A stretch of DNA of 64,000 bases. Source: Basidiobolus meristosporus CBS 931.73 (lineage: Eukaryota; Basidiobolomycota; Basidiobolomycetes; Basidiobolales; Basidiobolaceae). Under the pieces are notes generated by a model. It had not been told where the DNA came from. It made no database searches and saw only the letters and a list, made by a program, of their open reading frames with translations. Positions 30,077 through 40,303 of the stretch are shown here, piece by piece (the first letter of the stretch is position 1; every line of letters starts with the position of its first letter). The DNA lies in contig MCFE01000272.1 in assembly GCA_002104905.1 (NCBI GenBank), positions 1 through 64,000 on the forward strand. Direction: 5' to 3'. The position numbers were made by a program, and so were the translations under genes.

Positions 30077-30960
30077 TTTTCTCATCAATTCCATCACTAC
30101 CACTGGGTTTCCTCTTGACCTGTTAGAGGGGACCTATGCCAAGTACAGTGAACTATCAACACCAATCTACTCAAGGAGCTCCCATATTAAGCTTTTTTAC
30201 TATTACATGAGATATTGCCCTACAAGGTTTCATCACACCATCCATGGCAACAAAAGTCCTAGAAGCTTTTGTTCTTAGCTGACAGCAATTGAGTACCACC
30301 TTGCACAGGGTACAAATGATTTAGAACAAGCTTGGAATACCAGTTTCATGAGCTCCAATAGACTTCCATATTCCAGAGTGCTCAGCAACAGGTTCTATGT
30401 AAGGAACATTTCAGTATCTTTCCAGTTAGGAGTAGCAGACCTTTTAGTGGGCAGAGGCACCTTTATTCTGTCAAATCAAAGGCACACAGTGTGAAATTTC
30501 AAGCTCTGTCTGGCATGGACGGTAACATCATATAGTCTAGTGGGCTCTTTGCTGGATGTAGGCATGACAAATCACTCTGGGTAGCAAAGCATCTTAAATT
30601 CAGTAGAGGGGAGAAATGTATGGTAGACTTGGTTCCTATAGGAGAGGATTGTCAGATATTAGGATGTATTACAGCTCATAGTACGCCAAGGTATGATGTG
30701 CTTAGTAGGAAGCAGGAGCTCTACAATGAGGTATTTGATTATTTCAGAGTGAGAGTAGAGCATACACTAAGATAACTAAAGTTTTTTAGCACAGTGGCAG
30801 GTAAACACGGAGGAAAGTCATATACAGGAGAAAATAGCAGTGGGGGTAAAATAGTCAAGCTACTTATTGATGCACAGGATATCCATACAAGAAGATAGCT
30901 ATAGAGAGAAATATGTCAGGAGATTTATGCAGAATAAATAATGCAAGAGTAGCACAGTTC
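30077..30960 (+). pseudogene. H copy 2 transposase remnant
   Basis: Colinear with the H transposase at 39274-40158. Short pieces such as LEQAWNTSFMSSNRLPYSRV can be read, but the frame is broken by many stops, and the catalytic segments are not intact. It is much more eroded than copy 1. The first few codons lie left of the G3 solo LTR. Confidence 0.7.
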
Positions 30961-31116
30961 TGAGCCATATATTTAAGACTGAGTAATAATACTAGTAACT
31001 GTATCCTATCACAGACATTGTGGTGAATATTATAGTGTCAGACAGCTCAGGAGGGTGCTAGATCACACAGCACTACAATCAGGCTGGTACTAAGTGGCAC
31101 TATCCTACAGAGCAAG

Positions 31117-31337
31117 TCTCACAAATAACTCCATCAAAACCACCATTCAAAAGGGATCTCTGCTCTTATGCCTTTTTTGCATAACTTTGGAGGGAACTCT
31201 GTGGCTTTATGCAATTGATCATTTGCTGGTTCCAATATGTCCTAGTATTCAGCCAGCAGTAAAGATCAAGCATCTCATCTGCTGGTCTTTACAATCAATC
31301 CTCCCAATATTGCAGTGCATTTTCTTGATCACTAATC
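31117..31337 (-). pseudogene. T-element ORF2 copy E, C-terminal scrap
   Basis: The minus strand matches the C-terminal block of ORF2 (compare 27700-27850: LAEGLDVW and the downstream WHK-like region). It is cut by H copy 2 on the left and the C2 LTR on the right. ORF2 copy E resumes at 33515. Confidence 0.55.
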
Positions 31338-31706
31338 TGTTGAAATATTGGACTATTTGGTATCAATCTGCAGCTAAATATTTACTTAACAATTCTGGAC
31401 TAGTCTTGGTCACTGTGAGACTAATTTACAGCTCTAACTCTGCCACTTTCTTCAGATCTATGATTTTATGATAAATCCCCTATAGTCAGGATCAAATTAG
31501 CACTAATACTAACTATTATGTACTAACCCTGAAACTGTTACAGAATGCTCCTGAATATTGAGAAACCCTCCTTACTTAGTGTTACAGCTGTATTACTTCT
31601 ACAAAGGTATATATACTGAGCTTCTTTATTAATAAACAACAGTTCAACTATTATCACTATTTCTTGACAAGTTCCTTATGTGCAATTCACTTCTTAAATT
31701 GCAACA
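31338..31706 (+). repeat. C2 5' LTR
   Basis: 369 bp, from TGTTGAAATATTGG to TTAAATTGCAACA, with TATATATAC near 31608 and AATAAA near 31629. It matches the solo LTR at 28583-28951 over its full length. Confidence 0.88.
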
Positions 31707-31718
31707 GGTTATGAGCCC
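31707..31718 (+). promoter_or_regulatory. C2 primer-binding site, initiator tRNA anticodon arm
   Basis: GGTTATGAGCCC follows the LTR with no gap. It is exactly complementary to GGGCTCATAACC, the anticodon arm of eukaryotic initiator tRNA-Met (yeast version), not to a tRNA 3' end. Drosophila copia and yeast Ty5 are known to prime from a cleaved initiator tRNA half, so the same mode is inferred here. Confidence 0.75.
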
Positions 31719-31742
31719 CAATTGCCTTAATCTATTCTAAAG

Positions 31743-33358
31743 ATGACTTCTACTGGCAAGCAGAACAGCACACACATATTCCTTGTAAAGGAGAGGGTTA
31801 ATGGAAAGAACTACAGACTTTGGAGAATCAAGATGCAGATCCACCTTGAGGAAAGGAAGCTTTGGAATATAGTAACAGGAAAAGAAGTTGAGCCCACAGG
31901 AACAGCAGAAGAAGTGGAGAAGTTTCAAGAGAAGGAGAGAAAGGCCTTTAATGCCATATGTATAAATGTGCGCAGTTCCTTCATTGGACAAAACCATGCC
32001 TCAAATACTTCCAAAGCAGCATGGGAATCCGTTGAGAAGATCTTTAGGGCAAAGTAAGTATCAAGCAAGCTGTACTTGAAACAATAGCTCTTCAACATGA
32101 GGAAGAAGCCTGATGATGACATGCTGCAACTCATTACCAAGATGGAGACACTTGCAGAAGAACTTTACAGTACTAATGCTGGTGTAGATGATGAAAAAAA
32201 GATACTCCGTCTGCTTTGCAGCCTACCAGACAGGTATGAGCCACTCATACTTTCTTTTGAAAGCAGAGTAGACAACTTGACTTTAGACTATGTCAAAGGA
32301 AGACTTCTCCATGAAGAACTCAGACATAATGATCAAGCAGAGAAAATCAAAGATAATGCTTTATTTAGTTCAGAAAGGCACTCAGAAAAGAAGGGAAAAC
32401 AACAAAACCAAAGAAAACCTGGTTGCTGCAACTATTATAAAAAGCCAGGACACTGGGCAAGAGAATGCAAGAAGAAACAAGCAGACAAAAAACAGAAACT
32501 AGAGCAGGCAAACCATACAACTACCGATGAACAGTTATTTGTACCTGTACAAAAGAGTGCAAGCAACCAGAGTAATGAATGGTAAATTGACTCTGGAGCA
32601 TCACAGCATATTTGTGTTATAAAGGAGTGGTTCAGCAACTTAAAAACCATTCCCGTAAGAAAGGTTTATCTGGGAGATAACTCTGCTATGGAGGCTACTG
32701 CAAGTGGGTCTTTACAACTAAATATGAGCAATAGCTTAGGGGCAACTACAGCAAAACTCACTGACATACTCTATGTACCTGGAATAGCTAAGCACTTACT
32801 CTCAGTCAGTAAAGCAACTGCTCAGGGACCAAAATTTGTTTTTACTAAGATGAGCTGCTCAGTATTGAGTGAGAATGTACAAAAATTAGCTTTGGGAATC
32901 AGAGATCACAATATATATAAATTACAATGCAAGATCACTTTACCTGAGTATGTCAACATTGCTGAAACTGATGAAACCAACTGGGAGACATGGCATAGTA
33001 GGATAGGACACATTGGGGAACAGAAAATGAGCCAAGTTGTTAAAAATCAGCTTGTTTTGGGCCTTAAATACTCAATTTTGATCAAATTGAATGTTTGTAA
33101 GGGTTGTTAATATGGCAAACAAGCTAGGCAACATTTCAAGAGCTCAGAAGGCATCAATACCACCAAAATATTGGCTGTTGTACACACAGACATATGTGGC
33201 CCCATGCAAACACTGTCCTTTGGAGCCAAGAGATACTTTATGATGTTTATTGATGACAAAACAAGACATATATGGGTGTACTTCCCTAGAACAAAGTTCA
33301 AAGCTTTAGAGATGTTTAAGCACTTCAAGAACATGGCAGAAACACAAACTGGGGTGAC
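31743..33358 (+). pseudogene. C2 Gag-protease-integrase(partial) polyprotein
   Basis: One reading frame is preserved throughout, with no frameshift, but it holds TAA at 32055, TAG at 32085, TAA at 32583 and TAA at 33108. Gag starts MTSTGKQNSTHIF with the copia motif NGKNYRLWRIKMQ. The zinc knuckle reads CNYYKKPGHWAREC, so the second Cys is a Tyr. Protease has IDSGAS just after the third stop, then ILYVPGIAKHLLSVSKA. The pre-integrase finger has WHSRIGH and CKGC. The integrase begins VVHTDICGPM with YFMMFIDDKTRHIWVY, then ends at the truncation. It is the best-preserved copia frame in the window. Confidence 0.82.
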
Positions 33359-33514
33359 ATTTGTCTTGCCTGATCAGTACTGTCCCATAAGCTGGTTGAC
33401 TATCACACCTGCTTACCTTATTGCATAAGTTATCATGCACTTTATGTAAGATTACTAGCTATAAGTACCTCTATATTAGGCAGATACCCACACCACTACC
33501 TGTGACACATGATC
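33359..33514 (+). repeat. G2 LTR internal fragment
   Basis: About 156 bases corresponding to the LTR interior near 18397-18550 (CCCATAAGCTGGTTGACTATC to TGACACATGATCAA). It is joined on the left to C2 integrase and on the right to ORF2 of T copy E, with neither LTR end present. The left junction shares ATTTGTCTT-like bases with both partners. Confidence 0.72.
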
Positions 33515-34260
33515 AAGGTGATGCTTTGTTAGACTTCCAAAGGCCTCATGAATATTAGTCTATGCTTAGTCATTTCACTCAGTGACTTCAAATACCGCAG
33601 CCTTGCCCTCCCATGCTGTGATAGGTCATTCTGTGAATTTACCTTAGAGCACTGTTGATGTGATTCAAAGACTTTATGGTGTTTCTTTGCTGTTACATTG
33701 GGAAATGGCTCAAATATTGGCTGTGACATAGGCCATTTGAGTTGCTTCCTTGCAGCAAAGATACCATATACTCTACCTGGGATATTGATTGCTCTGTACA
33801 TATACTCAACTTATCCTGTCTCTGGACTGTTTCCAAATTTCTCTGGGTCATTGCATCTGTACTATCAGCCACTGCACCTGATTGCCTCATTAAGGTTTTT
33901 CATGAGCTGTCAACATTCTTGCTGATACTGGTGGTGATGATAGTATGATGGCCACTTGCTAGCAATTAATCAAGGTTACTGCATTTGCCACATTTGCATC
34001 TGCCAGAGCATTATAGTCAGCTTGTGGCTCTGCAAGTATTCTCATTTACCTACTTGACTGAGTGCCAGAGGAGTCCACATTATTACCTTCAGTTGGTGTA
34101 ATGTCAATATAGCCTTTATAGAATGTAGCCCTACTTGTTGCATTTAATGTTAAAGCAAGGTGTTGTTCAACAATTCTTTTGCAGCTGTCAGCAGTGGGGC
34201 TTTATTCAGAACCCGACAACTTTGCTTTACCTTTTGGTGGCATATATATGAAAGTAAGTG
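33515..34260 (-). pseudogene. T-element partner gene ORF2, copy E
   Basis: The minus strand carries the N-terminal and middle parts of ORF2. The start is near 34245 (MPPKGKAKLSGSE). The helical block is MRQSGAVADSTDAMTQRNLE and EQSISQVEYMVSLLQ (33693-33890), followed in another frame by the VFESHQQC segment. The central FHEHYPGF block is missing, replaced by the C2 and G2 pieces. Stops and frameshifts present. Family unrecognised. Confidence 0.58.
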
Positions 34261-34500
34261 AAGCTAAAGGGGAAATAGAGGTAGTTTTATGTATGTATGT
34301 GGTGCTACAACTTTATTCATGATGCTTGCCATGGTGGGTCATCATTGAATCTTACATATGTACATGTGCAATGTTGCAAATACCACACTGTCTTAAACTC
34401 ACATGAGTATAGACAAAAAAGTGCTATAATAGCACTGCATTGTTGAGTGTCAAAGTGTTTGACACATGAACAATATCACCTTGATTTGATGCTGCAAGAG
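34261..34500. promoter_or_regulatory. Divergent intergenic spacer of T copy E
   Basis: Spacer between the ORF2 start (minus) and the transposase start (plus), colinear with the spacers of copies A-C read in reverse. No clear TATA word survives. Confidence 0.35.
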
Positions 34501-35180
34501 ATGGAAAAAAGACCATGTGGTGGTTGTAACAAGCCTCTCAGCCATGAAGCATGCAGACATCATAGGTAGTATTACAAAGATCATGGCCAGTGTTTTGCCA
34601 CACAACTTATATTTGAGCTTTCATCAGTCACTACTTTTATATCAAGATCTTTTCAGCCACTAGATACCTCAATAGAAGCACCAAGCTTTAAAGAGCATTT
34701 GATGCAAATTGACGTAGGTGTTTTTGCAACACTATTCAGCTCACCTTAGCCTTCTACTTATGGCATACAGAGTGCCAACTCTGATGCAAAAGGCTTACTG
34801 ATGGAATTAACTTGTCTCCCCTAATAACAGTGCCTTGCATGAGCCTGGTATAGTCCCAAAATGCAATGAGACAAAACCTGTGGAAAAAGATGCCAAGAAT
34901 ACTTTGCGGAGCCATGTGAGCCTTGTAATCTCTCTACTGGTGAATGATTTGATGTTGTGGCTTGAGAAGTGGTGTATTTATACTACTATCAGTAATGGTG
35001 GCTTTGAGGATTTAAAACTACTTTGTGCCAAACTCATTCCAGGATGCTACTTGCTGTGTACATGGTACAAATGGAAAACTGTCATGCAACTGGTAGCATA
35101 TGACCCAGTGACCATACTCATACCTGTAGAAATATTAAAGAGATATGTTGGAAGTAAAATGGAAAGTTACAGATTTACAT
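34501..35180 (+). pseudogene. Tnp2-type transposase, T copy E, N-terminal part
   Basis: This copy shows the transposase start clearly: ATG at 34501 and MEKRPCGGCNKPLSHEACRH, a Cys-x2-Cys...His/Cys-rich N-terminus that looks zinc-binding. A TAG follows soon after, and further stops occur. The open part 34835-35188 carries the conserved LVNDLMLWLEKWCIYTTISNGG and the CTWYKWKTVMQLVAYDPVTI block. G3 interrupts it at 35181, and the gene resumes at 43490. Confidence 0.7.
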
Positions 35181-35548
35181 TGTTGTGATTTGCCGCTTGA
35201 ATGTTTGAGTTAGATCAATTTTCAGTCAAGTCATTTAGTTGTATGTTTAGTTTATCAGTATATCAGTATTACCTATCAAATCAGTTGCATTAGTCAGCAA
35301 ATGCATCAGCAGATCCTTGTCAGACAGAAATAGATATATTAAGTAGGCTCTTATTGGGCAATGATGATGCAATCAAACAAGTCATCAGCCACAGCCTACA
35401 TTAGGAAATACAATTAGTGAGCTAGTGATCTGGCAATATGTATATAAGGAGCTGCTGGAACCTCAATAAAGATCAGTTCAAGTTTAGTAAATACAATACT
35501 AGCTAAACTCCCTATTCCTCTACAACTCTTTTACCAAGACTTGTAGCA
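35181..35548 (+). repeat. G3 5' LTR
   Basis: 368 bp from TGTTGTGATTTGCC to GACTTGTAGCA, with TATATAAGG at about 35441 and AATAAAG near 35465. TGGTAGCAGC follows at 35550 and resembles the start of a primer site for the 3' end of initiator tRNA-Met (TGGTAGC...), though the match soon fades. Confidence 0.85.
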
Positions 35549-35606
35549 TTGGTAGCAGCAATAACCAGAAACATTCCTCCTGAAAAAAGAAGAAGCCTGC
35601 CTCAAG

Positions 35607-36927
35607 ATGTCCAAAAATCAACAATGGTAGAATGATATGCAACAAATCCTGGCCCAGCAGCAACAGTTACTCCAGATCCGCAGCAAGCAGCAACAAGGAA
35701 TGATTACCATAGCTCAAAGCCAGCAAAACCCTGTCAAGAGCAACTTTAGTGTGAAGGTCAACCAGTCCCATGATAGAGTCAATGAAAACCTGGGAACTTG
35801 ACTCTTTCATGTTGAAGAGGCTTTCAAGACTAAGGGAATTGCTCCAGAATGCAAGTTGCACTATGCAGCCTGTTACCTGGCAGATGCAGCTTTACAGTGG
35901 TACTACAACAAGATCAGGTCAGCCACCATGATGGGATGCTCTACAATCTCTACCTGGGATGAGTTTGTGTTGGAAATTCAGGATGCCTTTGAGCCCTCAC
36001 ACCAACAGATACTACTAAGAAGAAAGCTGAAGACATTCAGTTAGAAAGGAATGGTCCAAGAGTACATCTATGAATATAAATGTCTATTTGGGCAAATTGA
36101 AAGAATGGACCCTCTGGATCAAGTTGAATACTTTATTGATGGGTTCAAAGAAAGAACTTGTAAGGAAGTGAATTATCAAAGACCTCAAATTATTGAAGAA
36201 TCCATCAAGATTGCCATTGACTATGACTCAGCTATATTTGGAGTTGGGAAGCCCACAATGATTAATCAGAGAGGTCAAAATCACTATGAAAGAAGACTAT
36301 CAGAAGCAGTGCCAATAGAAATAGATGCTATGCAGAATAATCCTACCTCAGAAGAATGCATGAAGAAAGGACTCTGCTTCAATTGACACCAGCAGGTACA
36401 TACTGCAAAGTACTGCCCTCAGAGAAGAAATGGACACCAGCCATCAAGAACCTTTGACCATATCAAGGCCTTAGATTATAGGAACATGGAGGATGAACTT
36501 GAAGAAGACTCAGAACTCACCTTCCATATAACAGAAGAATACCTATCCCAGATGACCTCAAAATCAGGAAAGCTATTACACTTGAATGGAGTAATCAATG
36601 AAGTACCTGCCAAGATCATGATTAACTTGGGAGCATTGCATGAGTGCATGTCAGCACAATTTGCTTTGAAGGCTGGAATTAACTTGGAACCTGCCAAATC
36701 AACTTCAGTCTCAACAACTGATGGGTACACTCACATAATTGACTGTATTACTCAGCTACTGAAGATGAAGATCAATGACTATGAAGAGATCTACAGGCTT
36801 ATATATTTAGGAACTGCAAGTTTGACCTTGTAATTGGGAAAACCTGGCTATTTTGTTGTAATCCTTCAATCAACTGGAGAACCATGCTACTCAGATCCAG
36901 AAAGACACCAAGACCTAAGAGTTATTA
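35607..36927 (+). pseudogene. G3 Gag and protease region
   Basis: From ATG at 35607 the frame runs through Gag with TGA at 35799, TAG near 36045, TGA at 36387 and TAA at 36834. Gag motifs include ALQWYYNKI, WDEFVLEIQDAFEP and YIYEYKCLFGQIERMD. The zinc knuckle would read CFN-stop-HQQVHTAKYC: the second Cys has become TGA. The protease region has LHLNGVINEVPAKIMIN, but the expected Asp-Ser-Gly is Asn-Leu-Gly, so the active site is lost. H copy 1 begins at 36928. Confidence 0.8.
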
Positions 36928-37668
36928 GACTTGTTCCATTGTACCATGCCAGGGTGTGCAGCACAATCTGCGGTTGTAAAGAGTGATTGGGCATGATATT
37001 ATAGCTATCAGAAGGCAGGATTGTTCTTAGACAATTTTGCACTATGTAGGACAATCTTGCACACTGTGGCATGATCTGACACAATGAGGTTGGCACGGAT
37101 GATTGTGCCAACTTGTAATATTTGCATCATGTGCGCAATTGGATACCGCTATTATGGCAGGTAAAATCTGGGATTTGGATATGTTTCTTCAATGTAAATG
37201 GGAATAAATGAGTATCACACTATATGCTACACTGATACTTACCATTTTGGTTACCATCACTCCAATTGGATGGTATCTCAGTGGTTAAATGGTCCAAAAG
37301 TATCCTGAAGCTGGCAGCCTCCAATTGGCTCACTGACTACTAAACAAGCTACCTGATTTGCTATCAAATATCCCATTTTGCCCATTGAGCAGGTAAATCC
37401 CTGATCCTAGTGATTGGACAAGGTGTCACAGCTAGCACACAAGCAATTGGGTAGGTGCAAAACAGATCCAATAGCTGAACTGGTATTACAAGTGATGTAT
37501 ATATATGCAAGGTGTTTATTTGTAGGGGCTCTGTCTCAAATGTGAGACAACCTTGATATTACTTATTTCAAAAGTTGATGATCACTGATTTGCAAAGGCT
37601 TAATTTGGATTGCAAAAAAAATGGGTTGTTGGGATCATTACAAATAATAGCAATTCAAAGCAATTGCA
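36928..37668. other. H copy 1 left non-coding region
   Basis: About 740 bases with no supported gene. Parts recur in H copy 2 (28479-29300) and in the isolated fragment at 48000-48490, so it is the conserved left flank of the H family. Confidence 0.6.
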
Positions 37669-38845
37669 TCATCTTCTCCTGGGTTTTTTTCTCACAGGGA
37701 TTACTACTGAAGCATTTGGTAGTGACTCACTTTGCACAGCTATATTACTTCCTGGCTGACTATCATCTTGGCTACTTGTGTATATGTAGACAGTATTTTG
37801 CCTCCTAGTTGATGAGTGTGATGCTGCAGCTTGGCCACGCTGAATTGTTCCAACTAAACCAACTGAACTGGCCTGGAGTGCCATGCACTGATGCGTTCTT
37901 TTACTAGCCAATGGCTCTGGTGGTTGAGGCACTTCATGTTGGTCATCATCAGTCAGTTCACCAGAAGTAACTTGCTGATGGTCAGACAAACGGCATGTGC
38001 AGGCTCAACTTGACATGTTGAGATGGCCCTTGGCTGAGCTTGATGTGATGCTGCATGTTAATGCAACTTGGTCTGCTCCAATGGACCTGTGTCTAAATGA
38101 GCAGTTTGGCAAGTTCTGGTAGTTTTGCTCTGAAGCGTGCGCGTTGACCCGACGCATGTTGACTCAATGTGGGGCGTTCTGGTAAAGGGTGTTGGCATAG
38201 TCTGGACTGACATGTGCCAGCACACTGTGGTTGCAAGAGATGGTAAGGAATCCAGCAAGGCTTGCTGGCACGATCTGGATGTTGCTGCTTGTGGTCTGTA
38301 TTCTTCCTCCTGAAGCTCACAATCTGATTCCTCAAGGTATTGACTTGCCCTCTGTCTGATTCTTTGGAGCTGTTGCCTGGATGAGTCCTCTGTATATTGC
38401 TCTTGGAAGCCACTAAGCTCTACTGATGTATCACATAGTACATTAGTCATTTGAGGCAAAAACTCATTCAAAATCTCTTTGGTTCCCAAAGTTGAGGCAA
38501 AACAAATGCATCTGGCCCGTACTGTGCAAATTATGCATGAAATTGTTCCTGCCCAGCTTCTTCATCAAATCCCCTCACTCTCAGCTCATTCTTGATTTCA
38601 ATACTTGTCTTGTTATATATCTTCTTACATACATTGGCTGGCATCTTGATGTGGAACTCATGCCACAGCTTTCTACTCAAATTCTTCCATCTTTGTTGAA
38701 TCTCTGAGGTATTGAGTTCTGCTAGATTAATCAGTAGTGCCCAAATATCCGTATGAAGGCTCATCATAGACACTTGGGCCATACTAAAATCATTTGGCAA
38801 GAACTCAAACGGATCCAACATCAACTTTTCCGGTCTGGACTGCAC
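37669..38845 (-). pseudogene. H accessory gene, possibly Myb/SANT-like
   Basis: Minus strand, in three pieces shifted relative to one another. The N-terminal piece (38531-38845) has a helical block with spaced tryptophans: IWALLINLAELNTSEIQQRW then KNLSRKLWHEFHIK, which resembles a trihelix/Myb-like DNA-binding domain. The middle piece (38058-38489) is Gln/Glu-rich, and the last (37669-37989) is Ser/Gln-rich and ends in basic RKKPRRR. Harbinger partners of this sort bind DNA and help carry the transposase to the nucleus. The assignment rests on position and weak pattern, so it is tentative. Frameshifts make it non-functional. Confidence 0.5.
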
Positions 38846-39273
38846 TTGTAAGCTGGGGGATGAGTTTTGTCTGGGTTGTACTAAAGATTAGTTGAGACTT
38901 GGTATGGGGACCATAGCAACAGATTTGGATACTTATACAGCAGTATATTGGCATCAATTTGGTCTTATATGAAATATATATGAAAACTAATGTGATTGTT
39001 GAATTTTCCATATATTATGCATGATGCATCTTGGATTGCGTTGACACAGATCAGATCATGTCAATTGCAGATATCCTATTTGATTATAGATCTATGAGTA
39101 AAGCATCAATAAAGGTACCAAAGCATCTTTTGCGGATGATTTTTGCAACATAATGATGGGATACATGGCAGTTGATGGAGATTTAATCATTGTGCATTAA
39201 CAATTAGATAAATAACGCAGATTGCGCCAAATCAATTCAAACCACCTCCATATGATCATCCACCAATGTTAAT
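38846..39273. promoter_or_regulatory. Divergent spacer between H genes
   Basis: About 430 bases between the antisense accessory gene and the sense transposase, and the only place for their promoters. No firm motif is identified. Confidence 0.3.
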
Positions 39274-40158
39274 ATGATTTACTCATCTGAATGGTCTTTT
39301 CTCATCAATCCCATCACTACCACTGGATTTCCGTTTGACACACTAGAGGAGATCTATACCAAGTACTGTGGTCCAACTACCCCAATCTACTCAAGGAGAT
39401 CCCTTGTTAAGCTTCTCTGCTATTACATGAACTATTGCCCTACAAGGTTTCATCCTACCATCCATGGCAACAAAAGTCCTAGAAGCTTTTGTTCCAAGCT
39501 GACAGCAATGGAGAACCACCTTGCATAGTGTATGAATGACTTAGAGCAAGCTTGGAATACTAGGCTCAGAAGCTCCAATAGACTTCCATATCCCAGAGTG
39601 TTCAGCAACAGGTTCCATATCAGGAGTATTTTGGATACCTTCCCAGTGAGGATTAACAGACCTTCTGGAGGGCAGAAGCACTTTTATTCTGGCAAGTACA
39701 AGGCATGCTGTGTGAAGTTTCAAGAACTGTCTAACATTGAGCATAACATCATCTGGTTTAGTGGGCCATTTGCTGGATTTAGGTATGACAAAGCACTCTG
39801 GGTAGAGAATCATCCTGAGTTCAGTAGAGGGGAGAAATATATGGCAGACTTGGCTTATATAGGAGAGAATTGTTACAGATTAGGATGTATTAGAGCTTAT
39901 GGGAAGCCAAGGAATGGTGTGCTTAGCAGGAAGCAGAAGCTCTACAATGAGATATTTAATCATTTCAGAGTGAGGGTAGAGCACACATTTGGATATCTGA
40001 AGAGATTCAGCATATTGGCAAGTAAATACAGAGGAAAGTCATATATAGGAGAAAACAGCAGAATAGGTAAAATAGCTAAGAAACTTATTAATGCACAGTA
40101 TGCTCATACAAGAAGACATCCACTGGGAGATATGTGTCTGGAGCATTATGAAGAGTAA
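39274..40158 (+). pseudogene. H transposase, DDE superfamily, one premature stop
   Basis: A 295-codon frame with a single TAG at 39526-39528, between MENHLA and CMNDLEQAW. Harbinger (DDE_Tnp_4-like) motifs are clear: YSGKYKACCVKFQ, IIWFSGPFAGFRYD, YIGENCYRLG and VEHTFGYLKRF. The three catalytic acids appear intact: Asp at 39634 (LDTFPVRI), Asp at 39787 (RYDKAL) and Glu at 39979 (RVEHTFG), spaced about 51 and 64 codons. The N-terminal helix region precedes the stop. It is by far the least damaged transposase in the window; only one codon separates it from an open frame. It is divergent from the accessory gene. Confidence 0.85.
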
Positions 40159-40303
40159 ATAAAGTAAGGAAAGCACTATTCTGAGTAACATAAGTAAGAT
40201 TGAGTAAATTTACCAGTAACTGTATCATACCACTGGCATCATGGTAGAAATTATAGTGCCAGATAGTGCTGTAGGGTGCCAGATAGATCTGGCAAGTCTA
40301 TTA

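Larger units (their letters stand above)
28479..31116 (+). mobile_element. H transposon copy 2 (Harbinger-type), decayed
   Basis: This is colinear with H copy 1 (36928-40298) in its left non-coding region, the antisense small gene (around 29310-29640) and the transposase, and it ends near GGCACTATCCTACAGAGCAAGTCT at about 31116. It contains a C2 solo LTR (28583-28951) and a reverse G3 solo LTR (29709-30076). It appears shorter than copy 1 in the left half. The left terminus is degraded (GATTGTATTGTTC against GACTTGTTCC), so its exact start is uncertain by several bases. Confidence 0.72.
31338..33358 (+). mobile_element. C2 copia element, 3'-truncated
   Basis: It has a 5' LTR, primer site, gag, protease and the start of the integrase, then stops near 33359 inside the integrase core, joined directly to a piece of G2 LTR. 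No 3' LTR, reverse transcriptase or RNase H is present here. It interrupts ORF2 of T copy E. Confidence 0.85.
36928..40298 (+). mobile_element. H transposon copy 1 (Harbinger-type)
   Basis: 3371 bp with ends GACTTGTTCCATTG and CTGGCAAGTC. TATTA lies on both sides (36923-36927 and 40299-40303). This could be a 5-base duplication or a 3-base TTA with slightly longer ends; PIF/Harbinger elements usually make 3-base TWA duplications. Two divergent genes are present: an antisense accessory gene (37669-38845) and a sense transposase (39274-40158). This two-gene layout is typical of PIF/Harbinger, whose second gene encodes a Myb/SANT-like protein. Confidence 0.82.
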
